A stretch of DNA of 64,000 bases from Castanea sativa. Its lineage: Eukaryota > Streptophyta > Magnoliopsida > Fagales > Fagaceae. The stretch's first letter is position 1; each line of letters starts with the position of its first letter. The stretch lies in NCBI RefSeq assembly GCF_040712315.1, contig NC_134017.1, forward strand, positions 25,710,322 through 25,774,321, in the 5' to 3' direction. The notes beneath the pieces were generated by a model. It did no database searches, was not told where the DNA came from, and saw nothing but the letters and a program-made list of their open reading frames with translations. The translations under genes were made by a program, and so were the position numbers. This document shows, one piece after another, positions 1 to 11,600 of this stretch.

Positions 1-2
1 AC

Positions 3-430
3 CATTTGATTAAGTTATTAATATACATTCTAGCCTTCCAAGGCATTAACATTAGATTGTCTAAATTTTTCTCCTTAGTTATTTTAGGATGAGAACCTTT
101 TATTATTATTACTGCTAAACCCCTTTTCAAAACTTCCATCTTAGATTTTTTTATTTTAAACCCTATTTCTTTTTTCTCTTTTTTAAGAAAGAGTTTTAGT
201 TCATAACGTCCACTCTTGATGGTAGCTCAAGACTCCAGGCAATGCATCATTTTCATTTGCAAGGCAAGGAAATAAATGGCCACCCATCTAATTAAGTTAT
301 TAATATACATTCCAGCCTTCCAAGGCATTAACATTAGATTGTCTAATTTTTTCTCCTTATTTTAGGATAAGAACCTCTTTTTCTTATTGTTGCTAAACCC
401 CTTTTCAAAACTTCCACATTAGATTGTCTA
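3..430 (+). repeat. Imperfect direct repeat, about 140-bp units
   Basis: A segment starting near 9 recurs near 291 (offset 282 bp), including the shared string TTAAGTTATTAATATACATT and the following block around CCTTCCAAGGCATTAACATT. The copies differ by small indels. No coding capacity is visible. It looks like a local tandem duplication or part of a repeat whose ends lie outside the window. Confidence 0.7.
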
Positions 431-660
431 AATTTGAATAAAATGTAAGATGTGATTGTGCCTTTTAATCTCCTCACCCCTTTCAAAATAATTCGATAAT
501 TTTTTTTCTTTTGAATGGTGAGAAGCAAAATGTGGACATTTTATATTAGAAGTCTTTAAAAAAAAAAAAAACCACTTTATTTTAGATGGTATTGTAAAGA
601 GGGAAAATTCTTGACCTATCACAAGCTAACATATTATACTACCAAGTCCAAAACATATAG

Positions 661-1560
661 CCAATTACAAAGCGTCACATACAGTTACTAGTTTCTATTA
701 TTACCATTCAGAAACCAACAGAGATTTGCCAAGTGTCACTAAAATAAAAACAAAAGAAGCATGCAAAATGCCAATCACACACCGGCGCTTGAAAGCAATG
801 ATATAAGCAATCCAATTGGGTGTTGACATGTGTTACCTTGAAAATTAAGACATTTCGGCCAATCAAATGATGCCATGTGTCTTGGAGTAAAAGTCTTAAA
901 ACTCCTCCAATCAGGCTGTGACATGTGTCACCAATAAGACTCCACCACATGTCGCTCACCCACCCCTAAAATCCTATAAACAGAAGCCTTCATAAGGCAT
1001 TCCAACAGATCTTGAAAGACATCTTGGAACACACACCAAGACATCCACACTTCAAGCAGCATCAAAGAAAATTCAGAAGTATAGAAGGTCTGCTAGAATC
1101 AAGCCCTAAAACCTCTAGGAACTTCAAGAACTTCAAACTCGAATACGAAGAACATTCGAAGTAGAATAGTACAAATCATCTTCTTAGATCTCTTAAAGTT
1201 CATTGGAATCAAGCTTAAAAGCATCTAGAAACTTTAAGAAACTACAAATCGGTGATGCTCTATGGATTCAAGCCTCCAAAGCTCTGAAGAATTTCCACCA
1301 TAAACCTTTGAAGATGAAGAAGGCACGAAGAAAACAAAGAACACAAGAAGAACAAAAAGAACGTGAAGAACAAAGGATTTATAACAAACTTTTAGCCAGA
1401 GATTCATTATAATTCCGTTTCAAAGGTCTTTGATCCATCCTTCAGCCAAATTAAAGTATATTTGGTGTTCAAATCAAAATCATATTACTACAATTCCAAT
1501 CAACAAATCTTTCTAGGAGATTGAATTAGATGATTACTCTTTTATAATTTCGGAGAATTG
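661..1560 (+). promoter_or_regulatory. Promoter-like or solo-LTR-like region with CCAAT modules and TATA box
   Basis: Three modules pairing CCAAT with a CATGTGT-type box start at 812, 859 and 907, spaced 47-48 bp. Looser versions lie near 661 and 770. A TATA-like CCTATAAACA follows at 971-980. Downstream are an AAG/GAA-rich, leader-like stretch and a small Lys/Arg/Glu-rich open frame (1203-1412, 69 codons) that I do not regard as a gene. The order CCAAT array, TATA, purine-rich leader suits either the U3-R-U5 of an LTR or the promoter of a lost gene. I could not define TG...CA ends or a primer-binding site, so the LTR reading is an inference. Confidence 0.35.
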
Positions 1561-2290
1561 TACCATACATTGATCAAAACAAACTTACTTTGTGAAACTA
1601 TTTAACTTGTTTGATTTATTTCAAACTTGAAATTTAGTCATCAATAGGTATAAAGCTTGAGAATGTACAATAATAAATGCATAATACCAAGGATCAATCC
1701 AATTAAGTCCATAGCGTTTACGAATTTCACCATATGCCCCTTTTTTTTTTTTTTAAGATTAGGATCTTATTACGATGTCTTTCCTTGCCTTTTTCCTTTT
1801 TCTTTCATTTATGCCAGACTCTTTTAATTTAATAGAAACCAATTTTTATGAAGTTCTAACACACACTAAGATGTCCTACTATCTTTAATTATAAAATAAT
1901 CAGATCAGAAAATGTTGATCAAATGACCTTGTAGATATATATAACTATTCCAATGACCATGTTCTTTGAAATTTATTTCCATTTAGAACAAAATAACATA
2001 ATAATAACAAAGGCAATTATATTTAAAGGGGGTTCTTTTTAAGCCACTATTTAAGGTTGCATAGGGATTACACATTTAACTTAGGTATAAGTGCTTGTAA
2101 GGTGCGGGGGGTAAGGATCAAGAGTTAAGGTTCAAGTTTCTAGGAGGTAACTTTACACATACACTTAATTTAGATTAGAGTAGAATTCTATCTCATATCA
2201 AACAAGATAAAAAAAAATTGGCACATGTCAAACAGATTTAAAATGAATGTCTTTCAAGTTTCTGAAAGAAACCGATATGCTTTATTTATA
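1561..2290. other. AT-rich intergenic stretch, no gene seen
   Basis: Contains a T-run at 1741-1754 and scattered AT-rich sequence. I see no open frame with family resemblance, no RNA gene and no clear repeat ends. Confidence 0.6.
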
Positions 2291-4720
2291 GGCGAAAATA
2301 CACTTTTGGTCCTTACATTTTGGGCCTATTCTCATTTTGGTCTTTGAATTGATTTTACGCCTACCTCAGTCCCTGAAATCAGAAAATCGTTTCTGCTTTG
2401 GTCCATGCTGTCAACCCACTAATAGAAAATGCATACGTGACAGATGGAATGCTTTATTTGCACAATAAATGCTGATGTGGCTAATAAAATTAAAATAAAA
2501 TATTTTATTTGGCATTTTTAAATGCCACATTAGCACTTTAATTTTTTAATACAAGCCACCTTAGAAAATTTAAAGAAGAAAATAAATTAAATTTAAAGAA
2601 AAACCATAAATCTAATTTAGTTAACAATTTTAATTAAAAAAAAACTCTTAAAGTTCTTCATATTCTTCAACTTTTTCTTCATTTTACAATTTGTTCTTCA
2701 AGTTCCTCCCAAATCAAACCCAGCAACTAAGAACTCAAATCCATCACAAGAACACAAACCTAGCAACCAAGAACTCAAACCCAGATCATAAGAACACAAA
2801 CAAAAACAAGAAAAAAAATTTAATACTAACATGATATTTAAACAAAAAAATTAAATTAAAAGAAAAAGCCTTGAATTTTAAACATGGAGACGTGTTTCAA
2901 ATTCAAAAAACACATCTCCATTTCCGTTTGATTTCACAACTAAAATTTATTACCTTATATTTTTCATCTCTTAAAATCTTAGCTACATTTCTTTGTTTCT
3001 TAATTTTTCAAAGCCATCAAAAACATTGAGAGAGATTCAAATATTTTGGTAGAAAATCCCAGTCCTGAGGGAAGACAAACAAAACCCCAAATCCTAACCA
3101 AATCTAAAATCGCCATTCAAACCCAAACTCAAACACCTTTCTTTCATAAGCCACATGCCCCAAATCCCCATCCAAACCCAAACTCAAACACCTTTCCTTC
3201 ATAAGCCACAAACCCCAAATCTCCAAACACAACATACCAACTAGCAAACACCTCTATACTGTGGATGCAAGGGGTCGTTTTTACGAGTCGTCACCTAGTT
3301 TTTGCAATGGTTTAGGAACCATATATATAGTGTCCTTTCGAGGAATGACTTTTTGATCTTACTACCAGAGATATAGGTTTAGAGTTAAGGTACGGTCTTG
3401 GAAAGGTGTTAGGCATCCAAAACCGCTCAACCTAGTGGTTGGCTTCCCATCATTGTGTCTTATGTCTTAACCCTATTAAAAGCACACTCAATACTTGAAT
3501 CTAACTCACACACACACACTAATCATGCATCTAACAATCAACATGGCATCAAACATGCTTTAACATACATCTACCATGGCAAGCAACCAAAGCTTAACAT
3601 TCTTCTAACTTGCATCTCAAACAACCTATCATTTATCTAGCATGGCATCTCCTAACATACATCTAGCATACATGTCACTTCCAATTAGCATTCATCTAAT
3701 CATGGCATAACATATCATCAACCCTAATCATACATCTAAGCATGCCTCATCACAAACTCTATCATATCATATCACAATCATAAACCCTAAGCAAGATCAT
3801 ATCACAAATGCATGTACATTACAAATGCATGACTTACCTTGCAACAACTCAGCACCTATAACATCATGCATGTGAGCATGTGAATGCATGTTCATAGCAT
3901 TAAAATAAAACAACATAAGATAAACCCTAATTCTAACATGTGAGAGCAAACAAACAATTAAACATGTAAAACAAAAGATTTGAAAGCATAAAAATACTAA
4001 AAAGAAGCTATACAAATTCACACATGTGGAAACAAAAGCAAAAACAGAAAAATAAAATCAGGGTTTCTAGGCAAGTTCATGCAAACGCATGAACTTTCCT
4101 GCATGCGCATAATCAATCCTGCATGTGCTGGCAAAATTATACGTACGCAGGTTCCTACCCAGAAACCCTAGAAACACAGTAGATACTTAAAGTACTAAAT
4201 CTAACATCTTAACATGCATTTTAAACATACAAAAACATAAACCTAAGCGAGATAAACATATTAAAGCATATTATAACAAGAAAATAAAGCAAACTAAAGA
4301 ATTTAAAGCATAAAAAGAAAAGAAAGGAAAAAAGAAAATTTTAGACTAATACCTCAAAGAAAAGCTCTTCAAGATTGATTTTTGACCATTCCCCTCAATC
4401 AAATCTATTCAAAATTAACAAAAAGAAGGATTAGTAATCTTAAACTAAAAAATTAAGGCCAGAAAAAGCCCTAATCAAAAGAAAATTAACTTGAGGATGT
4501 TTTGCGAACAACTCCTCCTTTAATTCACTCTTTCTTGTGAATCTTAAAGTTTTCCTATGGGATTTCTGTGTCTTTGAAAATATACCATGTAAGACTGCTT
4601 ATAGTGTGAAAAAGTGGTTTGGAACGACTTTGAGATGATGTGGGATTCATTCCAAACCTCAACATTAATGCAAAATACTTGCATTGTTTAGGTTTCTAGA
4701 ATTCACTATGCGTGTGCAAG

Positions 4721-4764
4721 ATCAGCCTGCGCATGCATGCAGAAAGCTACATGCGCAGGCTGAT
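4721..4764. other. Perfect 15-bp-arm hairpin in alternating purine-pyrimidine sequence
   Basis: ATCAGCCTGCGCATG (4721-4735) is the exact reverse complement of 4750-4764, with a 14-base loop. Flanking CTATGCGTGTGC/GCGTGTGCATAG extends the pairing imperfectly. Unit B has a decayed counterpart near 10440-10500. A smaller perfect hairpin, GTTCATGC...GCATGAAC, lies at 4075-4094. Confidence 0.7.
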
Positions 4765-4818
4765 ACTTGCGTGTGCATAGCGAGGGTTTCCTTGGCCTTA
4801 TTTTTCAAAAAATAGATT

Positions 4819-5206
4819 TATTGTTGTAATCCCTTTAGTTAGATAGTTAGCTAGTTGGTTGAGATTAGGATTAGGATGAGTTAGTTAGGATTTGAGCACA
4901 TGTAGCTCATTTAACACATGGTTTAATTCATAGAGCACATGTTGAATTAACTAGTCAATTATCTTAAGCCATGTGGGCCAATGACATTAGAGCTAGTCTC
5001 CTATAAATACATGATTGTAATTCAACATTAGATATGAATGGAAAAATAACCAATTTCTTAGTGCGTTAGTGCATCTCTCTCTCTTTTAATTTCTCTATTT
5101 CTTTGTGGAGGGTGACTACCTCAAATCAAGTTAATTTCCTTATAATTCTCATCAGTTCCCCTACAATTCATACTTATCCCCATTAGGAACCTCTAGGTTC
5201 CTAAAA
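4819..5206 (+). repeat. 5' LTR of the small retroelement, truncated at its 5' end
   Basis: Matches the 3' LTR closely (shared GAGCACATGT, CCTATAAATACATG TATA region, GAGGGTGACTACCTCAAAT) but lacks the first 20 bases or so, including TGTTAGGAA. Flanking sequence joins directly at about 4819. Compared with unit B, about 190 bp of target (10537-10722) is also missing here, so a deletion removed the LTR tip and its flank. Confidence 0.8.
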
Positions 5207-5208
5207 AA

Positions 5209-5220
5209 TGGTATCAGAGC
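5209..5220 (+). other. Primer-binding site
   Basis: TGGTATCAGAGC lies 2 bases after the 5' LTR end and is complementary to initiator Met-tRNA. Confidence 0.85.
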
Positions 5221-5395
5221 CGTCGATCTTAAGACAAGTGATTGTGATCGAAGAAAAGTTTGGAAAGAAGTACTGCAAATGTTGAACAAAGTTTCAGATG
5301 ATGTCAAGGATATTTCAAAGATGGTCAAGGCCTTGGCCAAATTTAAAAAGGCCATGAAAGAAAAGCTCTCAAGATTGTAAAATGAACTTGAGAAC

Positions 5396-5809
5396 ATGAC
5401 GGAAGAGGAGTTACAATCTCTTGATTCAATGGAACTCAAAGAACAAATCAAATTCCAAGAATCTACTACTGTTGTTGCAAGTCGGGATGTTGATTTTTGT
5501 GTCAAAGTAGATGATGATATACATGAAGATGCTGCTCTTGGAATTCAATCCAAACCAACAAAGAAGGTGATGATGAACTTCCAAGAACTAATTCTTGATG
5601 CACCAATGGAGGCTTCCATTCAAGAGTCTATGATTCAAGAATTGGCAATCCAAGTGTCGGTAATCCAAGAATCCAAGATGCAAGTACCAACAATTTTAAT
5701 GGTTCTAGAATCAAATGAAATCTTGAGGATACAAGAACATTCCAAGGTTCAAAGAACCAATGAGACCTTGAAGATTGAAGAACCATTGAAGGCTCAAGAA
5801 TTCGAGTAA
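5396..5809 (+). CDS. Open frame inside small LTR element, unknown product
   Basis: A 137-codon open frame, rich in Glu, Gln, Ile and Ser, with repeated IQE/IQES-type runs that suggest a helical, possibly coiled-coil segment. It lies between primer-binding site and polypurine tract, the position of gag. I see no retroviral zinc knuckle, protease or polymerase motif. It may be a decayed gag remnant or chance frame in a non-autonomous element. The upstream interior (about 5225-5395) also reads as charged helical sequence, so the ATG at 5396 need not be the original start. Confidence 0.35.
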   Translation: MTEEELQSLDSMELKEQIKFQESTTVVASRDVDFCVKVDDDIHEDAALGIQSKPTKKVMMNFQELILDAPMEASIQESMIQELAIQVSVIQESKMQVPTILMVLESNEILRIQEHSKVQRTNETLKIEEPLKAQEFE

Positions 5810-5988
5810 AGTTTGAAGATCTACAAAGAAGAAACCTTCATGTGCATGGGACCGCTTGTCAAAGAGAAATGCATGAATATGGTGATCAAAATGTGACTAA
5901 GGTATTGGTCCGTTGGAAGATCTCCTTTAATGAAGCTGTCATTTCACAACAACACCTTGTAGGCAAGGTGTTTTCAAGGGGAGGGAAA

Positions 5989-6403
5989 TGTTAGGAATAT
6001 GAAATAATTGTTGTAATCATTTTAGTTAGGTAGTTAGCTAGTCAGTTGAGATTAGGATTATGATGAGTTAGTTAGGATTTGAGCACATGTAGCCCATTCA
6101 ACACATGATTTAATTCATAGAGCACATGTTGAATTAACTAGCCAATTATCTTGAGCCATGTGGGACAATGACATTAAAGCTAGTCTCCTATAAATACATG
6201 GTTGTAATTCAACATTAGATATGAATGGAAGAATAACTAATTTCTTAGTGCATTAGTGCATCTCTCTCTCTCTCTCTCTCTTTTAATTTTTCTATTTCTT
6301 TATAGAGGGTGACTACCTCAAATTAAGTCAATTTTCTTATAATTCTCATCAATTCCTCTACAATTCATATACATCCCCATTAGGAACCTCTAGGTTCCTA
6401 ACA
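5989..6403 (+). repeat. 3' LTR of the small retroelement
   Basis: 415 bp, TG...CA with perfect inverted tips TGTTAGGAA/TTCCTAACA. It is preceded by the polypurine tract AAGGGGAGGGAAA (5976-5988). It contains a (TC)n run near 6260-6281 and a CCTATAAATACATG TATA region. Confidence 0.85.
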
Positions 6404-6692
6404 AAAAGACCCAACCATACCATCCATGGATGCCAATCGACCCATCGCCAGATGCATAGTGAAAAAGGCTGGGTATATATCTCACACCTCTTATATATTT
6501 TGCTTGATTTTTTGCATGAATTTTTGGTTTTTGAATGCTTGTAAGCTCGGACCTGATTTTTTTTTTTTTGGATTAAGTTAGGACCTGATGTTGAATATTG
6601 ATAAAAGGAACTAGTTTCAATAAAAAAAAAATAAAAAATAAAAAATAAAAGTGAAAAAGAAGGGAAACATGTTAGTTTGGGGCTATGGGCTT
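6404..6692. other. Unit A flank of the retroelement, no gene
   Basis: Aligns with 10726-10945 of unit B (GACCCAACCA, GCATAGTGAAAAAG and GGGTATATATCTCACACC blocks). It contains AT/A-rich runs and no convincing open frame. Confidence 0.7.
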
Positions 6693-7502
6693 GTAGGGAT
6701 AAAAGGTCCAAAGTGCATTTTTGGGCCATGGGCTTTGTCCAAGGTTGTTTGCTTGTCCATCCGAGGATGGATTGATAGCGATAAAGATGTCAGACCTAGA
6801 GACCCACGAGCAAATTGTGACAGAAGAAACGAAGAGAAGTAGTCCAAGGAGGTGTATCTCCTCGGCTAAGCGAAGTAAGGATCAGATGGTACGTCATGTT
6901 ATTCAGAATGATCTTCTAGGAGGTCTTGTGGATGAAGATATGTTTCATAGGGGCACAGAGAGCAGGAACAATTGTGAATTATCTAAGAAAAATCTGCTAC
7001 CACTGCATTGAATGCTCTGTATCTAAATCTCTGGCCGCATTAATGAGGAAGTGATAACTGAACAGTGATTTTCAGCCTTACAGCTATTACCTAAAGACTT
7101 CCGAAAGGTGTTGATGGGACAACTATCAACATTAGCAGTCTAGACCTACACGTGGAGAGGAGAAATGAGATGAAGAAGGAAATATAAGAGGGAAGAAGGT
7201 CTTGAATAAAGGGGGATCGAAAGAGTAGGGAGAGAAAGGAAACACTGTAGACACAAGAACAACATCTGAAATTTATTCTTAAGAAAGTGAACTATAAGAA
7301 CCAACCTCCTCGGCTTAAGCCGAGGACAGTCTTCACTATTCAAATTGTTTAAGTTTCCTTCTATTGTGATTTTAGCCCAACGTTATTACTAGCAAAAATC
7401 ATTAAAACATAAATTTCTAGTCCACTCTCTAGAAATTCATTGTATTGAGCTATTTGGGCCTATCCCCTTCCCATATGTGGGCTAAGATGCAAAATGGGAC
7501 CT
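6693..7502. mobile_element. 810-bp insertion with imperfect inverted ends
   Basis: Absent from the matching position in unit B (about 10945). The ends are imperfectly inverted: AAGGTCC...TGCAT...GGGCC on the left, and the reverse complement AAGGTCCCATTTTGCAT on the right. Flanking TATGGGCTT / TATGGGGCTC looks like a 9-10 bp target duplication, which would suit a Mutator-type element. The interior has a perfect palindrome CCTCGGCTTAAGCCGAGG (7307-7324) and other CTCGG boxes, also common in plant LTRs, so a solo LTR is an alternative. The open frames inside (such as 6721-7011) show no recognisable domain. Confidence 0.5.
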
Positions 7503-8322
7503 TATGGGGCTCATTGTTGGGTTATACTTTCTTTGGATTAGTAGTTTAGGTGATCGATTTGTTAAAATAAAGAGATTAGATTTAAGGTTTTCTTAATTTA
7601 AATTCTTTTTTTTTTAAAAAAATTTCTTGTTAGCATTTAATTTAATTCTTCCTTCTTGTTTTTCTTTGTGTTCTTGTGATCTTGGTTTGAGTTCTTGGTT
7701 GCTAGGTTTGTGTTCTTGTGATGGTTTTGAGTTGGTTGTTGGGTTTGATCTGGGAAGAACATGAAGAACAAGTTGTAAAATGAAGAACATTAAGAATTTT
7801 TTTTAATTAAATTAGATTTAAGGTTTTTCTTTACATTTTTTTTTTGTTTAAATTTTCTGAGGTGGCTTTTCTAAAAAATTAAAATGCTGATGTGGCATAT
7901 AAAAAATACCAAATAAAATATTTTATTATTATTTTATTAGTCATTTCAGCATCTACTGTGCAAACAGAGCATTCCATCTACCATGTATGAATTTTCTGTT
8001 AGAGGGTTGACAACAGAGACCAAAACGGAAATGATTTTCTGATTTGAGGTATATGCAAAATCAATTTAGGGATCAAAATGAGAATATGTCCAAAATGTAG
8101 GGAGCAAAAGTATATTTTTGTGATAACTTTAGAAGGCAATCAATTTGAAACAATCAGAATTAAAATCTGCACCATAATAAAAGGTGAGAAACTTTAAAGG
8201 GAAATAATATACATTTAAACACTCATTTATTTAGGATTAATTTAAGGAAACTTATCTATGTAATATAAATTATTGCTTGCTATATAGTGAATGCAAAGCC
8301 TAGCATGAGGCTTTAATATATA

Positions 8323-8610
8323 CTAGCCACGAACTCGCAAGCTATGCGTGATGATTATTTTATGGGGGTTTTATTAATTTTTTTTCACAATGTAAACTAA
8401 TTTAATAAAGACTAATTTTTTTCATAATCATATTTTTATTTATCAAAGGAGCAATCATAAATGTAATATAGGAACAATCATAAATAAAAATTTTATTGTA
8501 CAAAAATCAAAACAATACAATTTTTCTTAGAAAATCAAAACGCAAGTTAATTGAATATTCATTTTTAATAAAATTTATTTATAAACTTTTGCAAATCATT
8601 AAAAAGAATA
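8323..8610 (-). mobile_element. Truncated Helitron 3' end (unit A copy)
   Basis: Matches the first 290 bp of the Helitron at 11950-13399. On the plus strand it opens A|CTAG (8323) followed by a GC stem (CGCAAGCTATGCG), which is the reverse complement of a Helitron 3' terminus. It is cut off at the A/B junction (8610), so the Helitron was present before the duplication. Confidence 0.6.
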
Positions 8611-11600
8611 TAAACATGGAGACATGTTTCAAATTCAAAAAACACTTCTCCATTTCAGTTTGATTTCGCAACTAAAATTTATTACCTGATATCTTTCATC
8701 TCTTAAAATCTTCACTACGTTTCTTTGTTTCTTAATTTTCCAAAGCCATCAAAAACTCCTAGAGAGATTCAAATATCTTGGTAGAAAATCCTAGTCCTGA
8801 GGGAAGACAAACAAAAACCCAAATCCTAACCAAATTCAAAATCCCCATTCAAACCTAAACTCAAACACCTTTCTTGCATAAGCCACATACCCAAAATCCT
8901 CATCCAAACCCAAACTCAAACACCTTTCCTTCGTAAGCCACAAACCCCAAATCTCAAAACACAACATACCAACTAGCAAATGCCACTATACTGTGGATGC
9001 GAGGGTCATTTTTAGGAATTACCACCTAGTTTTTGCGATGGTTTAGGAACCATATATATAACGTCCTTTCAAGGAATGACCTTTTGATCTTACTACCAAA
9101 GATATGTGTTCGGAGTTAAGATACGGTCTTGGGAAGGTGTCAGACATCCAAAACCACCCAACCCTAAGGTTGACTTCCCATCATTGTGTCTTATGTTTTA
9201 ACCCTATTAAAGGCACACTCAATACTTGTATCTAACTCACACACACACACACACACACACACTAATCATGCATCTAATAATCAACATGGCATCAAACATC
9301 CCTAAACATACATCTATCATAGCCTCTCCTAAAATACATCTAGCATACATGTCACTTCCTTCTAGCATTCATCTAATCATGGCATAACATATCATCAACG
9401 CTAATTATACATCTAAGCATGCCTCATCACAAACTCCATCATATCATATCACACTCATCCAAGGCAGAAAACATGTGAGCATTAAATCAAGATGGAAAAA
9501 AAACCAAGAAAACATGTAATCATCCAAGGCATCAAGATCACAATCATAAAACCTAAGAAAGATCATATCACAAATGCATGTACATTACAAATGCATGACT
9601 TACCTTTTATTTACCTTTCAGTAACTCAGCACCTATTGCATCATGCATGAGAATGTGAATGCATGTTCATAGCATTAAAATAAAACCACATAAGATAAAC
9701 CCTAATTCTAATATGTGAGAGCAAACAAGCAATTAAACATGTAAAACAGAAGCTTTGAAAGCATAAAAATACGGAAAAGAGGCTACACAAATTCACACAT
9801 GTGAAAACATAAGCAAAAACAGAAAAATAAAATTAAGGTTTCTAGGCAAGTTCATGCACATGCAAGATTATGCGTATGCAAGTTCCTTCCCAGAAACCCT
9901 AGAAACACAGCAGATACTTAAAGCACTAAACCTAGCATGATAACATACATTTTAAACATACAAAAACGTAAACCTAAGCTAGATAAAAATATTAAAGCAT
10001 ATTATAACAAGAAAATAAAGCAAACAGAAGGATTTAAAGCATAAAAAGAAAAGAAAAGGAAAAAAACAAAAGTTTAGACTAATATCTCAAAGGAAAGCTC
10101 TTCAAGATTGATTTTTGACCATTCCCCTCAATCAAATCTATTCACAATTAACAAAAAGAGTGATTAGTAATTTTAAACTCAAAGATTAAGGCCAGAAAAA
10201 GCCGTAATCAAAAGAAAATTGACTTGAGGATGTTTTGTGAAAAACTCCCTCTTTGATTCACTATTTCTAGTGAATCTTAAAGTTTTTCGATGGAATTTCT
10301 GTGTGTTTTTGAAAATATACCACGTAAGGCTACTTATAGTGTGAAAAAAGGGGTTTGGAATGACTCCCAAATAATGTGGTTTTCGTTCCAACCCTCAACA
10401 TTAATGCAGAAAACTTGCATTGTTTAGGTTTCTAGAATTTGTTATGCGTGCGCAAAATTGGGCCTGCGTACACATGCAGAAATCTGCGTGCGCGTAGCAA
10501 GGTTTTCCATGGCCTTATTTTTTCAAAAATAGATTTATTTGCTCATTTAAAAGTTATATTTTTCATTTTAATATTTCTCAAGTCAATTTATCATCTAATT
10601 GGTCTCTAAACCAACATTGAGTCTTAGAATATAGCATCATTGGGGAACAGGGGCCTGATTCATAAGGGGTACAACATACGGTGTCGACATATATGGATCA
10701 ATCAGAATTCCAAGCCGTCACCACAAAAGACCCAACCACACCATCCATGGATGCCGATCGACCCATCGCCAGATGCATGGTGAAAAAGCTTGGGTATATA
10801 TCTCACACCTTTCATATATTTAGCTTGATTTTTTGGCTCCTGAATGCCTGTAAGCTAGGACCTGATGTTGAATATTGATAAATGGAACTAATTTCAATAA
10901 AATAAAATGACGGAGAAGGGAAACTTGTAGGTTTGGGGCTATGCGCTCATTATTGGGTTATACTTTCTTTGGGCTAGTTGTTTAGGTGATGGGTTTGTTA
11001 AAATAAAGAGATTAGATTTAAGGTTTTTTTTATTTAATTTCTTTTTTTTTTGTTTAAATTTCCTGTTACTATTTAATTTAATTCTTTCTTCTTGTTTTCG
11101 TTTGTGTTCTTGTGATCTTGGTTTGGGCTCTTGGTTGCTAGGTTTGTGTTCTTGTGATGGATTTGAGTTATTGATTGTTGGGTTTGATCTGGAAAGAACA
11201 TGAAGAACAAGTTGTAAAATGAAGAACATGAAGAATTTTTTTAAAAATTAAATTAGATTTAAGGTTTTTCATTACATTTATTTATTTTTTGGTTTAAATT
11301 TTCTAAGGTGGATTTCTTTTAAAAATTAAAATGTTGATGTGGCATTTTAAAAATGCTAAATAAAATATTTTATTATTATTTTATTAGCCACGTCCGCATT
11401 TATTGTGCAAATAGATCATTCCGTCTACCATGTATGCATTTACTATTAGTGGTTGACGACAGAGACCAATACGGAAACGATTTTCTAATTTTAGAGACTG
11501 AGGTATGCGAAAAATCAATTTAGGAACCAAAATGAGAATATGCCCAAAATGTAGGATTTAAAAGTAGAGAAATGATATGTCCACAACATTTTTACAACAA

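Larger units (their letters stand above)
4819..6403 (+). mobile_element. Small non-autonomous LTR retrotransposon (about 1.6 kb)
   Basis: Two direct LTRs (4819-5206 and 5989-6403) flank a 780-bp interior. The complete 3' LTR runs TGTTAGGAA...TTCCTAACA. The primer-binding site TGGTATCAGAGC (5209-5220) matches the 3' end of initiator Met-tRNA as used by plant LTR elements. A purine-rich tract precedes the 3' LTR. There is no reverse transcriptase, so any movement depended on another element. The last interior codons (about 5905-5990, frame reading VLVRWK ... KVFSRGG) resemble the chromodomain tail of Ty3/Gypsy chromoviruses; that assignment is tentative. It is absent from unit B, so it inserted after the duplication. 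Confidence 0.85.
2291..8123. mobile_element. DNA transposon with terminal inverted repeats of about 600 bp (MULE-like)
   Basis: The left end begins GGCGAAAATACACTTTTGG (2291). The right end (8101-8123) is its imperfect reverse complement. The inverted similarity continues inward for about 600 bp (2291-2880 against 7507-8123), including the AATGCCACAT / ATGTGGCAT pair and the GAACACAAAC-rich block. Long TIRs with a non-coding interior are typical of non-autonomous Mutator-like elements. I could not find an unambiguous 9-bp target duplication, so the superfamily is inferred. The interior (2880-7500) has no transposase frame and is interrupted by an LTR element (4819-6403) and an 810-bp insert (6693-7502). 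A related single end lies at 23481. Confidence 0.6.
2877..8610 (+). repeat. Tandem segmental duplication, unit A
   Basis: From AAACATGGAGAC at 2879 onward, this unit aligns in the same order and strand with unit B (8611-12245). Matching parts include the AACACC/CTTTCATAAGCCACA block, the TGTGGATGC block near 3260, the CATGCATCTAA-rich block, the right TIR of the long-TIR element and the 3' part of a Helitron. Unit A is longer because it carries a retroelement (4819-6403) and an insert (6693-7502) that unit B lacks. The outer breakpoints share a short GAATTT(T)AAA string (2873 and 12241). Confidence 0.85.

Noticed and set aside
5209..5220. tRNA-related string TGGTATCAGAGC as a tRNA gene fragment
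   Set aside because: It lies right after an LTR here and at 34003; it is a retroelement primer-binding site, with no cloverleaf around it.
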